Shown here: positions 1 to 5,617 of the stretch, piece by piece
Numbering within the stretch: the stretch's first letter is position 1
Layout of the letters: each line of letters opens with the position of its first letter
Origin: Helicobacteraceae bacterium
Lineage (GTDB): Bacteria > Campylobacterota > Campylobacteria > Campylobacterales > Sulfurimonadaceae
Assembly (NCBI GenBank): GCA_015488075.1
Contig: WFOM01000168.1
Coordinates: 1 to 6,979, forward strand
Reading direction: 5' to 3'
Length of the DNA stretch: 6,979 nucleotides
The notes under the pieces: generated by a model
Told to the model about the DNA's origin: nothing
Database searches by the model: none
What the model saw: only the letters and a program-made list of their open reading frames with translations
Program-made: the position numbers and the translations under genes

Positions 1-244
1 TTTACTTCTTGGTGCTTTGGCTTTAGTTTTTAGTGTTAGCTCATTAAATGCTTCAGGAAAATGCGGCGAAGGCAAATGCGGTGGCGGTGAAAAAAAAGAG
101 AAAGCCAAAAAATGCGGTGAAGGCAAATGTGGCGAAGGCAAAAAAGAGAAAGCCAAAAAATGCGGTGAAGGCAAATGTGGCGAAGGTAAAAAAGAAAAAG
201 AAGAAAAACCTGCTATGAAATGCGGTGTAGGTAAGTGTGGTTGA
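1..244 (+). CDS. EGKCG-repeat secreted peptide, probable HvfA-type oxazolone/thioamide RiPP metallophore precursor (5' partial)
   Basis: Small secreted Cys-rich peptide, cut by the left edge. The frame is open from base 2 (LLLGALALVF...). The TTG at 17 lies inside a hydrophobic signal-peptide core and has no ribosome site, so the true start is upstream. A Sec signal peptide with likely cleavage after LNA (base ~52) is followed by about 63 mature residues with no globular domain. These hold eight cysteines in four pairs, each Cys-Gly-(Glu or Val)-Gly-Lys-Cys-Gly, separated by Lys/Glu linkers; counted from the TTG the Cys are residues 16/21, 33/38, 49/54 and 69/74. The last pair ends the protein. 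Known of the family: in Haemophilus HvfA, EGKCG cysteines are converted by the MNIO enzyme HvfB with HvfC into oxazolone/thioamide pairs that bind copper. Inferred: the same fate here, so the peptide would chelate or buffer copper in the periplasm. The modifying enzymes are not in view. The gene overlaps the next by 8 nt. Alternative: an unmodified metallothionein-like peptide. Confidence 0.78.
   Translation, partial: LLLGALALVFSVSSLNASGKCGEGKCGGGEKKEKAKKCGEGKCGEGKKEKAKKCGEGKCGEGKKEKEEKPAMKCGVGKCG
101..196 (+). repeat. Two tandem 48-bp repeats within the EGKCG peptide gene
   Basis: Copy 1 is 101-148 and copy 2 is 149-196. They differ at only two positions (139 C versus 187 T, and 148 G versus 196 A), both silent third-codon positions. 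Each copy encodes 16 residues, KAKKCGEGKCGEGKKE, so each adds exactly one two-cysteine module without a frameshift. Less exact copies of the module lie on either side (about 56-100 and 197-241). The near-identity points to recent in-frame duplication or ongoing homogenisation. Confidence 0.9.
229..239 (+). promoter_or_regulatory. Weak ribosome site and GTG start of the subunit-3 gene inside the upstream gene
   Basis: AGG at 229-231 lies 5 nt before the GTG at 237-239. The frame has a TAG at 228-230, so no start further upstream is possible and GTG is the only plausible start before the Tat-like KREFLK motif. The start lies within the last codons of the EGKCG gene and its stop (242-244) follows immediately. 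This layout suggests that translation of the second gene depends on ribosomes finishing the first. Confidence 0.55.
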
Positions 245-731
245 TAAAAGAGAATTTCTAAAACTTTCACTCTTTGGAGTGGGGGTTTTAACAACATACA
301 AGCTTTTTTGGACAAAAGATACAACAAATACATTGACAATCCTGCAAAATGATCTTTTTCCTCCAATAGATGCCAAACTAAACATATCTTATATAAATGC
401 AAGAGAATACCTCTCATATATAATGCATCACAAAAGAGTAAGTGATGATACCAAACAGTTTATAAGAAACGGTGTCAAATGGTTAAATGAAGAAGCAGAT
501 AGTTTGTATAATGCCGTTTACCCTGAGCTAGATAATCAAAAACGACAAAAAGTTTTAGAGTCCATAGCAAAACAATCCTGGGGTGAGAGTTTTATAGAAA
601 CTATACTTACATTTATATTTGAAGCACTTTTTGGTGACCCGGTATATGGTATAAACAAAGATGAAGTTGGATGGAAATGGATTGATTACACTCCTGGACA
701 ACCAAGACCAAAAAAAAGGTTTGACGGATGA
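237..731 (+). CDS. Gluconate 2-dehydrogenase subunit 3-like protein (GMC partner subunit) with Tat-like signal
   Basis: A 164-residue protein resembling the small gamma subunit of membrane-associated flavin dehydrogenases (Gluconate_2-dh3 family). In that family it binds the GMC catalytic subunit in the cytoplasm and carries it through the Tat pore. Visible: the N-terminus D-K-R-E-F-L-K (residues 3-9) followed by a hydrophobic stretch to about residue 24, which is a Tat signal with Lys-Arg in place of Arg-Arg. The C-terminal family signature is LFGDPVYGIN (131-140), then GWKW (145-148) and PGQPRP (153-158). The middle is helical and acidic. It starts at GTG 237, overlapping the EGKCG gene by 8 nt, and ends in an ATGA overlap with the GMC gene, so the three should be co-translated. 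The KR pair is rare but known in genuine Tat substrates such as TtrB; alternatively the segment is an uncleaved membrane anchor. No heme motif (CXXCH) is present. The family call is fairly secure; the substrate is unknown. Confidence 0.82.
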   Translation: MVDKREFLKLSLFGVGVLTTYKLFWTKDTTNTLTILQNDLFPPIDAKLNISYINAREYLSYIMHHKRVSDDTKQFIRNGVKWLNEEADSLYNAVYPELDNQKRQKVLESIAKQSWGESFIETILTFIFEALFGDPVYGINKDEVGWKWIDYTPGQPRPKKRFDG

Positions 732-2350
732 TGTATGATGTATGTGTCATAGGCTCAGGTGCCGGAGGAGGACCCATAGCCTATGAACTAAGTAATGCCG
801 GATACAATGTTGTAGTGCTTGAGAAAGGACCTTACATAAAAACTAACGAGTTCAGCAAAGATGAACTTGCATTCAGAAGAGACATATACAAACCAAACCT
901 AAAAGATGAGTTTCACATCATATATGAGAAACATAAAGGAAAATATGTCAGATATGACGGCAGAGAATATGAATGGAGCTTTTGGAACGGCAATATAGTC
1001 GGAGGTGCCAGCAACTTTATGAGCGGATATTTTCATCCTTTAAAACAAGAAGATTTCAGGCTAAAAAGTGAGTTTGGTGAGATAGAGGGTGCAAATATAG
1101 AAGACTGGCCTATAACTTTAGATGAGTTAGAACCTTATTATAAAAAGGTTGAAAGTGCAGTAGGTATAAGCGGTGATGACATGCCCTACCCTCCACTAAA
1201 AGAAAACTTTTTAACCACCGTTTTTGACAAAGCATGTTCAAGACTTGGTTACAAAAGTCTCAGAACCTCAAGATGCATTATTTCTGAAAACAAAGGCAAA
1301 AGAAACGGGTGCTATTACTCAAACTTTTGTGGCAGCTACGGGTGCAGTAGTGGTGCAAAAGGAAGCTCAAGAGTGGCACTTCTTGATGAGTGTGATGCCA
1401 AAATCATAACAGAATCTTTTGTATATAAACTTGAATCTGACAAAAATAAAATCAAAAAAGCCTACTTTTTTGACAAAAATAAAAACTCACACTCTATAGA
1501 AGCAAAAATATTTGTTTTGGCTCTCTCACCCATAGAGACATCAAGGCTTCTTCTTAACTCCAAAAACAACTGTTTTCCAAACGGAATAGCCAACAACTCC
1601 AATCAGGTTGGAAAAAATCTAATATTTAGTGCAGGCGGAACAGGTGAAGGAACATTTAAAAAAGAATTACTTGGAGAAGAGTTGTTTAAAAAGATAAACA
1701 CACCGGGAGTCTTTTTTAACAGAAATCTAAAAGATTGGTATTTTTATGAAGAAAAAGGTAAAAGATACAAGGGTGGTGTGATTGACTTTTTATTTGAACA
1801 TGCCAACATCATTCCAAGGGTAAAAAGTGAAATCTGGGATGAAGACGGAAAAATCATCTGGGGTAAAAAGCTTCAACAAAAGATAAAAGAGCATATACCA
1901 AACCAAAGAAAACTGAAGTTTGAGATATTTGTTGACTGGTTGCCGACTGATGGAACATATGTAGGCATAGAAAAAGGAGTAAAAGACAAATGGGGCATAG
2001 ATGTCGCAAGTATATATCTTGACCCCCATCCGCATGATTTAAAAGTTGGAGAATACCTGGCAAAAAAAGCAGTCCATGTTTTAAAAGAGATGGGTGCTGT
2101 TGAGATATACTACGATATATCACCTTCACCTCCACAAAACTTGGTTGCCGGTGGTGCAAGATTTGGAGATGATCCTAAAAAAAGTGTTTTGGATAAAAAC
2201 TGTAAAACACATGAACTAAAAAATCTTTATATATCGGATGCTTCTTTTATGCCAACTGGAGGAAGTGTGCCTTACACTTGGAGTATATATGCAAACAGTT
2301 TCAGAGTTGCAGATATATTAAAAGAGAGACTCAAGAGAAAACAGGATTAA
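728..2350 (+). CDS. GMC-family FAD oxidoreductase, gluconate dehydrogenase large-subunit type, apparently lacking canonical catalytic His/Asn
   Basis: A 540-residue flavoprotein. It begins directly with the FAD Rossmann fold: GSGAGGG at residues 9-15, with Glu32 closing the second strand to hold the ribose. VGGASNFMSG (91-100) matches the GMC flavin-binding segment. Cys195, Cys201 and Cys206 sit in the cysteine-rich loop typical of gluconate/fructose/glucose FAD dehydrogenases, some of which hold a [3Fe-4S] cluster in this subunit. The C-terminal GMC domain includes GGARFGDDP (475-483) and the ISDASFMPTGG segment (502-512). The residue aligned to the catalytic His appears to be Leu472, and no Asn or His follows the FMPT segment where the second catalytic residue is expected. 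There is no signal peptide, fitting export by riding on the Tat-signal subunit encoded just upstream. AAGG at 716-719 serves the ATG at 728; a second ATG at 731 is also possible. No cytochrome subunit follows. The substrate cannot be deduced, and ordinary sugar oxidation is doubtful. Confidence 0.85.
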   Translation: MMYDVCVIGSGAGGGPIAYELSNAGYNVVVLEKGPYIKTNEFSKDELAFRRDIYKPNLKDEFHIIYEKHKGKYVRYDGREYEWSFWNGNIVGGASNFMSGYFHPLKQEDFRLKSEFGEIEGANIEDWPITLDELEPYYKKVESAVGISGDDMPYPPLKENFLTTVFDKACSRLGYKSLRTSRCIISENKGKRNGCYYSNFCGSYGCSSGAKGSSRVALLDECDAKIITESFVYKLESDKNKIKKAYFFDKNKNSHSIEAKIFVLALSPIETSRLLLNSKNNCFPNGIANNSNQVGKNLIFSAGGTGEGTFKKELLGEELFKKINTPGVFFNRNLKDWYFYEEKGKRYKGGVIDFLFEHANIIPRVKSEIWDEDGKIIWGKKLQQKIKEHIPNQRKLKFEIFVDWLPTDGTYVGIEKGVKDKWGIDVASIYLDPHPHDLKVGEYLAKKAVHVLKEMGAVEIYYDISPSPPQNLVAGGARFGDDPKKSVLDKNCKTHELKNLYISDASFMPTGGSVPYTWSIYANSFRVADILKERLKRKQD

Positions 2351-3303
2351 ACTCCGGCTTCCTCTCTTCTTTGTAACATCTCCCATTGCTTGTCAACTCT
2401 TTCTTGCCACTCTTTGATTAGATGTTTGTATTCATCTTTAAACAGGTGTTTAAATCTCCCTTGAGCTGCAAGATACTCTTCAACAGGTATTACGGTTTTA
2501 GGTCTGTAAGTAATGTTAAGCTTATGACCATCAATTATCTCATAAAGTGGAAACACCAAAGAATCTGTTGCAAGATCAGATATCATCATTGTATCTTTTG
2601 GATCAAATTTCCACTCCGTTGTGCACGGGCTCATAGCATTTATAAATACAGGTCCTTCAACTTCAAGTCCGTATTGGATTTTTTTAACCATATCTTTCCA
2701 TTTGTTTGGTGCAACCTGTGCAGAGTATGGTATACCGTGAGCTGCCATAATGGCTACCATATCTTTTTTATTTTGTTTTTCACCATAGCTTACTCTTCCC
2801 GCAGGAGAAGTTGTAGTTGAACCACCTATAGGAGTAGATGAACTTCTCTGACCTCCAGTATTTGCATATACCTCGTTATCCAAAACAACATGCATAATGT
2901 TGTGCCCTCTTTCCATACAGCCACTGATCCACTGAAAACCTATATCATAAGATGCTCCATCCCCTGCAAAAGAAACAAATTTCGGTTCGCGATCAGGCTG
3001 TTTTAATCTTCCTTTTCGCTTAAGTGCTTTATACATCGCTTCAGCACCCGCAACTGCGGTTGAACCATTTTCAAACCCTATATGTATCCACGAAGCATCC
3101 CATGAAGTATAAGGATATACTGCCGTGCACACTTCCAAACATCCAGTAGATGCCGACAAAACCAAATCATCATTGGTTGCATTTAACACTTCTCTTACTA
3201 TGATAGAGTGTGCACATCCGGGACACAAAAGGTTTGCACCTTCAAATCTGTCTGCCGAAGTTGAAAACTCTTTTAAGTTTTTTATTTTTTTTATTTCACC
3301 CAT
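2347..3303 (-). CDS. porB: Pyruvate:ferredoxin/flavodoxin oxidoreductase, beta subunit (TPP and proximal [4Fe-4S])
   Basis: A 318-residue catalytic subunit that binds thiamine diphosphate and the proximal iron-sulfur cluster of the cytoplasmic complex converting pyruvate + CoA to acetyl-CoA + CO2, reversibly, with reduced ferredoxin or flavodoxin. Visible: cluster ligands Cys27 and Cys30 (CPGC), Cys55, and Cys227 in the SPC segment. The 25-residue step from Cys30 to Cys55 matches Desulfovibrio PFOR. The TPP/Mg motif runs from Gly-Asp-Gly (114-116) to Asp142-Asn143, followed by EVYANTGGQRS, the usual sequence of this subunit. Length is close to H. pylori PorB. It is the last gene of the operon, 9 nt after porA. 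The only ribosome site is a weak AGGG overlapping the porA stop, suggesting translational coupling. The 3' end shares TTAA with the stop of the convergent GMC gene. Confidence 0.95.
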   Translation of the reverse strand: MGEIKKIKNLKEFSTSADRFEGANLLCPGCAHSIIVREVLNATNDDLVLSASTGCLEVCTAVYPYTSWDASWIHIGFENGSTAVAGAEAMYKALKRKGRLKQPDREPKFVSFAGDGASYDIGFQWISGCMERGHNIMHVVLDNEVYANTGGQRSSSTPIGGSTTTSPAGRVSYGEKQNKKDMVAIMAAHGIPYSAQVAPNKWKDMVKKIQYGLEVEGPVFINAMSPCTTEWKFDPKDTMMISDLATDSLVFPLYEIIDGHKLNITYRPKTVIPVEEYLAAQGRFKHLFKDEYKHLIKEWQERVDKQWEMLQRREEAGV

Positions 3304-3312
3304 AGCTTATCC

Positions 3313-4539
3313 CTATAAATATGATAATTTCGGTCCTCTAACACCGATAAATTGTTGTGTAGGAGTTGTCAGTTTACCTGCATCAGCATTTGCTTTTAAA
3401 TCTCTAAATACTTCTGCAACATGAACTTTAGTCAAATCTCTACCTCCAAGACCGTAGATATAGTTGTTAATTACAGGTCTTTTATCCAAATTAATAACAA
3501 CACCTGATATCTCGTTAAACAGCATACCAGGAGCTCCGTTTGGTGAGCTTCTATCTAATGTTGCCACAGCTTTTAAATTTTTAACAACTTCTTGAAGTTG
3601 TTTATATGGCCATGGTCTTAAAACTCTTATACCTATAACACCGGCTTTTATGCCTTCATTCTCTCTTAGCTCTTTTGCAACCTCTGCTGCAGTTTCAACA
3701 GAAGTTCCCATACAAACTATAGCAACCTCTGCATCATCCATATGATAAGTTTCAACTATATTGTATCTTCTTCCTGTAAGCTTCTCAAATGCATCAAAAG
3801 CTTCTTCTATTTTAGGAAACACTTTTGTCATAAGGTCATTGTGCTGTCTTGCCTTATGCTCAAAATGCCAATCCTCTTCAGTCTGAACACCGTGTGTTAC
3901 AGGATGGTCAAGATCGAGCATATCATTCATAGGCTTAAATTCACCTACAAAGTTATATGCCGTGTCATCATCAAGTGTTCTAACACCCTGAGCAGTATGT
4001 GAAGTCATAAATCCATCTTGAGAAACAATAGCCGGAAGTCTGACATCATGATCTTCTGCTACTTTAAAAGCTATAAAATTAAGGTCATAGACATGTTGAG
4101 GATTGTAAGCATCAAAATGTATCCATCCGCTGTCTCTTGTAAGATACATATCTGAGTGGTCACCGTTAACATTAAGCGGTGCAGCAAGAGCACGGTTGAC
4201 TATGTTTAAAACTATAGGAAGTCTCATACCGCTTGCCTGATATAGTGTTTCCATCATAAGAGCAAGCCCCTGTGCAGATGTAGCAGTTGCAACTCTTCCA
4301 CCGGCTGCACTTGCACCTATACATCCACTCATGGCGGCATGTTCACTCTCAACCATCATAAACTCACCTTCTATATACCCATCAGCCAAAAACTTCGAAT
4401 AATTTTCAACTATAGGAGTCGAAGGTGTGATGGGATATGCAGAGACAACATCTATTTGAACCTGCCTCATTGCATGAGATGCCGCCATATTTCCATCCCA
4501 TACCTCTATCTCTTTAAGTTTCATTTTTTCAAATGCCAT
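3313..4539 (-). CDS. porA: Pyruvate:ferredoxin/flavodoxin oxidoreductase, alpha subunit
   Basis: A 408-residue alpha subunit of the same complex. It carries the pyrimidine-binding half of the TPP site and the interface for CoA and pyruvate. Visible: YPITPSTP (35-42), the signature of 2-oxoacid oxidoreductase domain I, and VESEHAAM (63-70), containing Glu64, which corresponds to the Glu that activates the TPP aminopyrimidine. A C-terminal transketolase-like domain II includes VLRPWP (306-311) and YGLGGRD (362-368). The start is ATG at 4537-4539. A strong AAGGAG (4545-4550) lies 5 nt before it, the porD stop overlaps it as TAATG, and the resulting length fits the family (H. pylori PorA is about 407). 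The same frame is open to an upstream ATG at 4569, but that adds ten charged residues and has no ribosome site. Confidence 0.95.
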   Translation of the reverse strand: MAFEKMKLKEIEVWDGNMAASHAMRQVQIDVVSAYPITPSTPIVENYSKFLADGYIEGEFMMVESEHAAMSGCIGASAAGGRVATATSAQGLALMMETLYQASGMRLPIVLNIVNRALAAPLNVNGDHSDMYLTRDSGWIHFDAYNPQHVYDLNFIAFKVAEDHDVRLPAIVSQDGFMTSHTAQGVRTLDDDTAYNFVGEFKPMNDMLDLDHPVTHGVQTEEDWHFEHKARQHNDLMTKVFPKIEEAFDAFEKLTGRRYNIVETYHMDDAEVAIVCMGTSVETAAEVAKELRENEGIKAGVIGIRVLRPWPYKQLQEVVKNLKAVATLDRSSPNGAPGMLFNEISGVVINLDKRPVINNYIYGLGGRDLTKVHVAEVFRDLKANADAGKLTTPTQQFIGVRGPKLSYL

Positions 4540-4940
4540 TATTTCTCCTTCTTTTCTTTCTCTGGCCACTCGGCTATAGCTTCTTCAGTATCTTTTTGTT
4601 CAGGAAACATTAGCAGTGATTTCGGATTGGTAGGACAAACCTCAACACATATACCACAACCTTTACAGTGATCATAATCAACACCGAGCATCTTTTTATC
4701 TCTTGATATTATAGATATATCAGGGCAGTAAACCCAGCAAAACTGACAATCTATACAGTAGTCTTTGTTAAATACAGGTTTTATTATCCTCCAGTCGGCA
4801 ACACTTGCAGTAAAAGAGTTATTTTTTGAATAGTTTCTGTCTTCCTGTTTTGTTAAAGCTATATCTTTTGCAGGCCCGTCAAAGGAGCGAAGCATCGCAC
4901 CTATTTCAAAACCATCCCATCCAGTATTTTCCATTGACAT
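4539..4940 (-). CDS. porD: Pyruvate:ferredoxin/flavodoxin oxidoreductase, delta subunit (2x[4Fe-4S] ferredoxin-like)
   Basis: A 133-residue ferredoxin-like subunit that passes electrons from the TPP site to external ferredoxin or flavodoxin. Two complete [4Fe-4S] motifs are visible: Cys62, 65, 68 and 72 (CIDCQFCWVYC) and Cys92, 95, 98 and 102 (CKGCGICVEVCP). An N-terminal extension of about 50 residues precedes them, as in the Campylobacterota type of delta subunit, and a Lys/Glu-rich tail ends the protein. ATG at 4938-4940 is preceded by AGGAG (4946-4950) at 5 nt. It lies 9 nt after porC, and its TAA overlaps the porA ATG by one base. Confidence 0.94.
   Translation of the reverse strand: MSMENTGWDGFEIGAMLRSFDGPAKDIALTKQEDRNYSKNNSFTASVADWRIIKPVFNKDYCIDCQFCWVYCPDISIISRDKKMLGVDYDHCKGCGICVEVCPTNPKSLLMFPEQKDTEEAIAEWPEKEKKEK
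4545..4550 (-). promoter_or_regulatory. porA ribosome binding site
   Basis: AAGGAG on the minus strand, located inside the end of porD and 5 nt before the ATG at 4537-4539. It decides the porA start against the upstream in-frame ATG at 4569. Confidence 0.85.
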
Positions 4941-4949
4941 ATCCGCTCC

Positions 4950-5507
4950 TTATTTTACTTCATCATATGCTCGCTGGATTGCTTGCATATTTGCATCAAT
5001 TATTTTTTGTGGAAGTTTTGACAAAACCCCTTTCATTTTGTCTTTGAAAAATTCTATATCATACATACCAGAAATCTTCATAAAAGCTCCAAGCATAGGT
5101 GTGTTTGGTATAGGTCTTCCTATAGTCTCCTGAGCTATCTTTATACAGTCAACGGTATATACTTCTTTATCTGCCAGTTTTGGCTGAGAAGCCTTAAGTT
5201 CATCTGTGCTCATATGGGTTGTAATGATGTATTTTGTATTATCCTTATGGTTTATAGTAACATCTGTTGTATAAACCAAAGCAGGATCTATAACAAAAAC
5301 ATAATCCGGCTTCATAAATTTTTCATGATTTAGTATCTCTTTATCATCAACTCTGTTATAAGCAGTCATGGCTGCTCCCCTTTTAGCAGAGCCATAAAAA
5401 GCAAAAGCTTGAACATGTTTTCCGGTTGAAGCAATAATATCTGCCAAACCTTTAGCACCTGTTACGGCACCTTGTCCTGCACGGCTATGCCATCTTATCT
5501 CTAGCAT
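4950..5507 (-). CDS. porC: Pyruvate:ferredoxin/flavodoxin oxidoreductase, gamma subunit
   Basis: A 185-residue gamma subunit (also named porG), first gene of the operon. It forms the structural domain near the CoA site in multi-subunit 2-oxoacid oxidoreductases. Visible: the family N-terminus RWHSRAGQGAVTGAKGLAD (5-23), the YGSAKRGA segment (38-45) and the conserved NTPMLGAFMK (135-144). ATG at 5505-5507 has a strong AAGGAG (5513-5518) 5 nt upstream. Order and size match H. pylori porCDAB. The delta-subunit-second order and the sequences favour the pyruvate enzyme over the related 2-oxoglutarate enzyme (oorDABC), though by eye this rests mainly on gene order and overall resemblance. Confidence 0.93.
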   Translation of the reverse strand: MLEIRWHSRAGQGAVTGAKGLADIIASTGKHVQAFAFYGSAKRGAAMTAYNRVDDKEILNHEKFMKPDYVFVIDPALVYTTDVTINHKDNTKYIITTHMSTDELKASQPKLADKEVYTVDCIKIAQETIGRPIPNTPMLGAFMKISGMYDIEFFKDKMKGVLSKLPQKIIDANMQAIQRAYDEVK

Positions 5508-5559
5508 AAGTTCTCCTTCTTTTTTACAAACATTAGAGTAATTTTATGTTTTTTGCTCT

Positions 5560-5591
5560 TAAATCTTGCTTGATTTATACCATAAGATTTA
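5560..5591. repeat. Inverted repeats around the por -10 element
   Basis: TAAATCTT (5560-5567) and AAGATTTA (5584-5591) are perfect 8-bp arms with a 16-nt spacer. Nested inside is TAAATC (5560-5565) with GATTTA (5572-5577), perfect 6-bp arms with a 6-nt spacer. GATTTA therefore occurs twice in direct orientation, 14 bp apart. The arms flank the predicted -10, which suits an operator. They are too A/T-rich and lack the T-tract geometry expected of an intrinsic terminator for the HAD gene. Confidence 0.45.
5574..5582 (-). promoter_or_regulatory. Probable extended -10 promoter of the porCDAB operon
   Basis: On the minus strand TG-G-TATAAA reads from 5582 to 5574, an extended -10 element about 67 nt before the porC ATG. 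No good -35 hexamer is present 16-18 nt upstream, which is usual in Campylobacterota, where -35 conservation is weak and A/T-rich tracts take its place. A second TATAAA (5593-5588) is an alternative -10. The 110-nt gap between the HAD gene and porC is the only space for a promoter upstream of the operon. Confidence 0.5.
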
Positions 5592-5617
5592 TAATTAAGC
5601 TAAAATGTGTTGATTTT

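Noticed and set aside
17..19. TTG as start of the EGKCG gene
   Set aside because: It is in the middle of a signal-peptide hydrophobic core, has no ribosome site, and the frame stays open to the window edge.
101..196. Possible CRISPR-like or non-coding repeat array
   Set aside because: The copies are directly adjacent without unique spacers, are in frame and differ only at silent positions, so they are coding repeats.
53..385. Open frame of 110 codons on the minus strand opposite the EGKCG gene
   Set aside because: Its Phe-rich low-complexity sequence is simply the complement of the Lys/Glu repeat; it crosses two better-supported genes.
728..2350. Straightforward gluconate 2-dehydrogenase
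   Set aside because: The cytochrome c subunit is absent and the expected catalytic His and Asn are not visible, so the specific enzyme name is not supported.
4540..4569. Ten-residue N-terminal extension of PorA
   Set aside because: No ribosome site before the ATG at 4569, it overlaps porD by 31 nt, and the ATG at 4539 has an ideal AAGGAG and gives the family length.
2347..5507. 2-oxoglutarate:acceptor oxidoreductase (oor) instead of pyruvate enzyme
   Set aside because: The gamma-delta-alpha-beta order, subunit lengths and the PorB/PorA sequences fit porCDAB rather than oorDABC, although only a phylogeny would settle it fully.
5561..5590. Intrinsic terminator after the HAD gene
   Set aside because: The arms are short and A/T-rich with a 16-nt loop and no adjacent T-run; it coincides with the likely por promoter.
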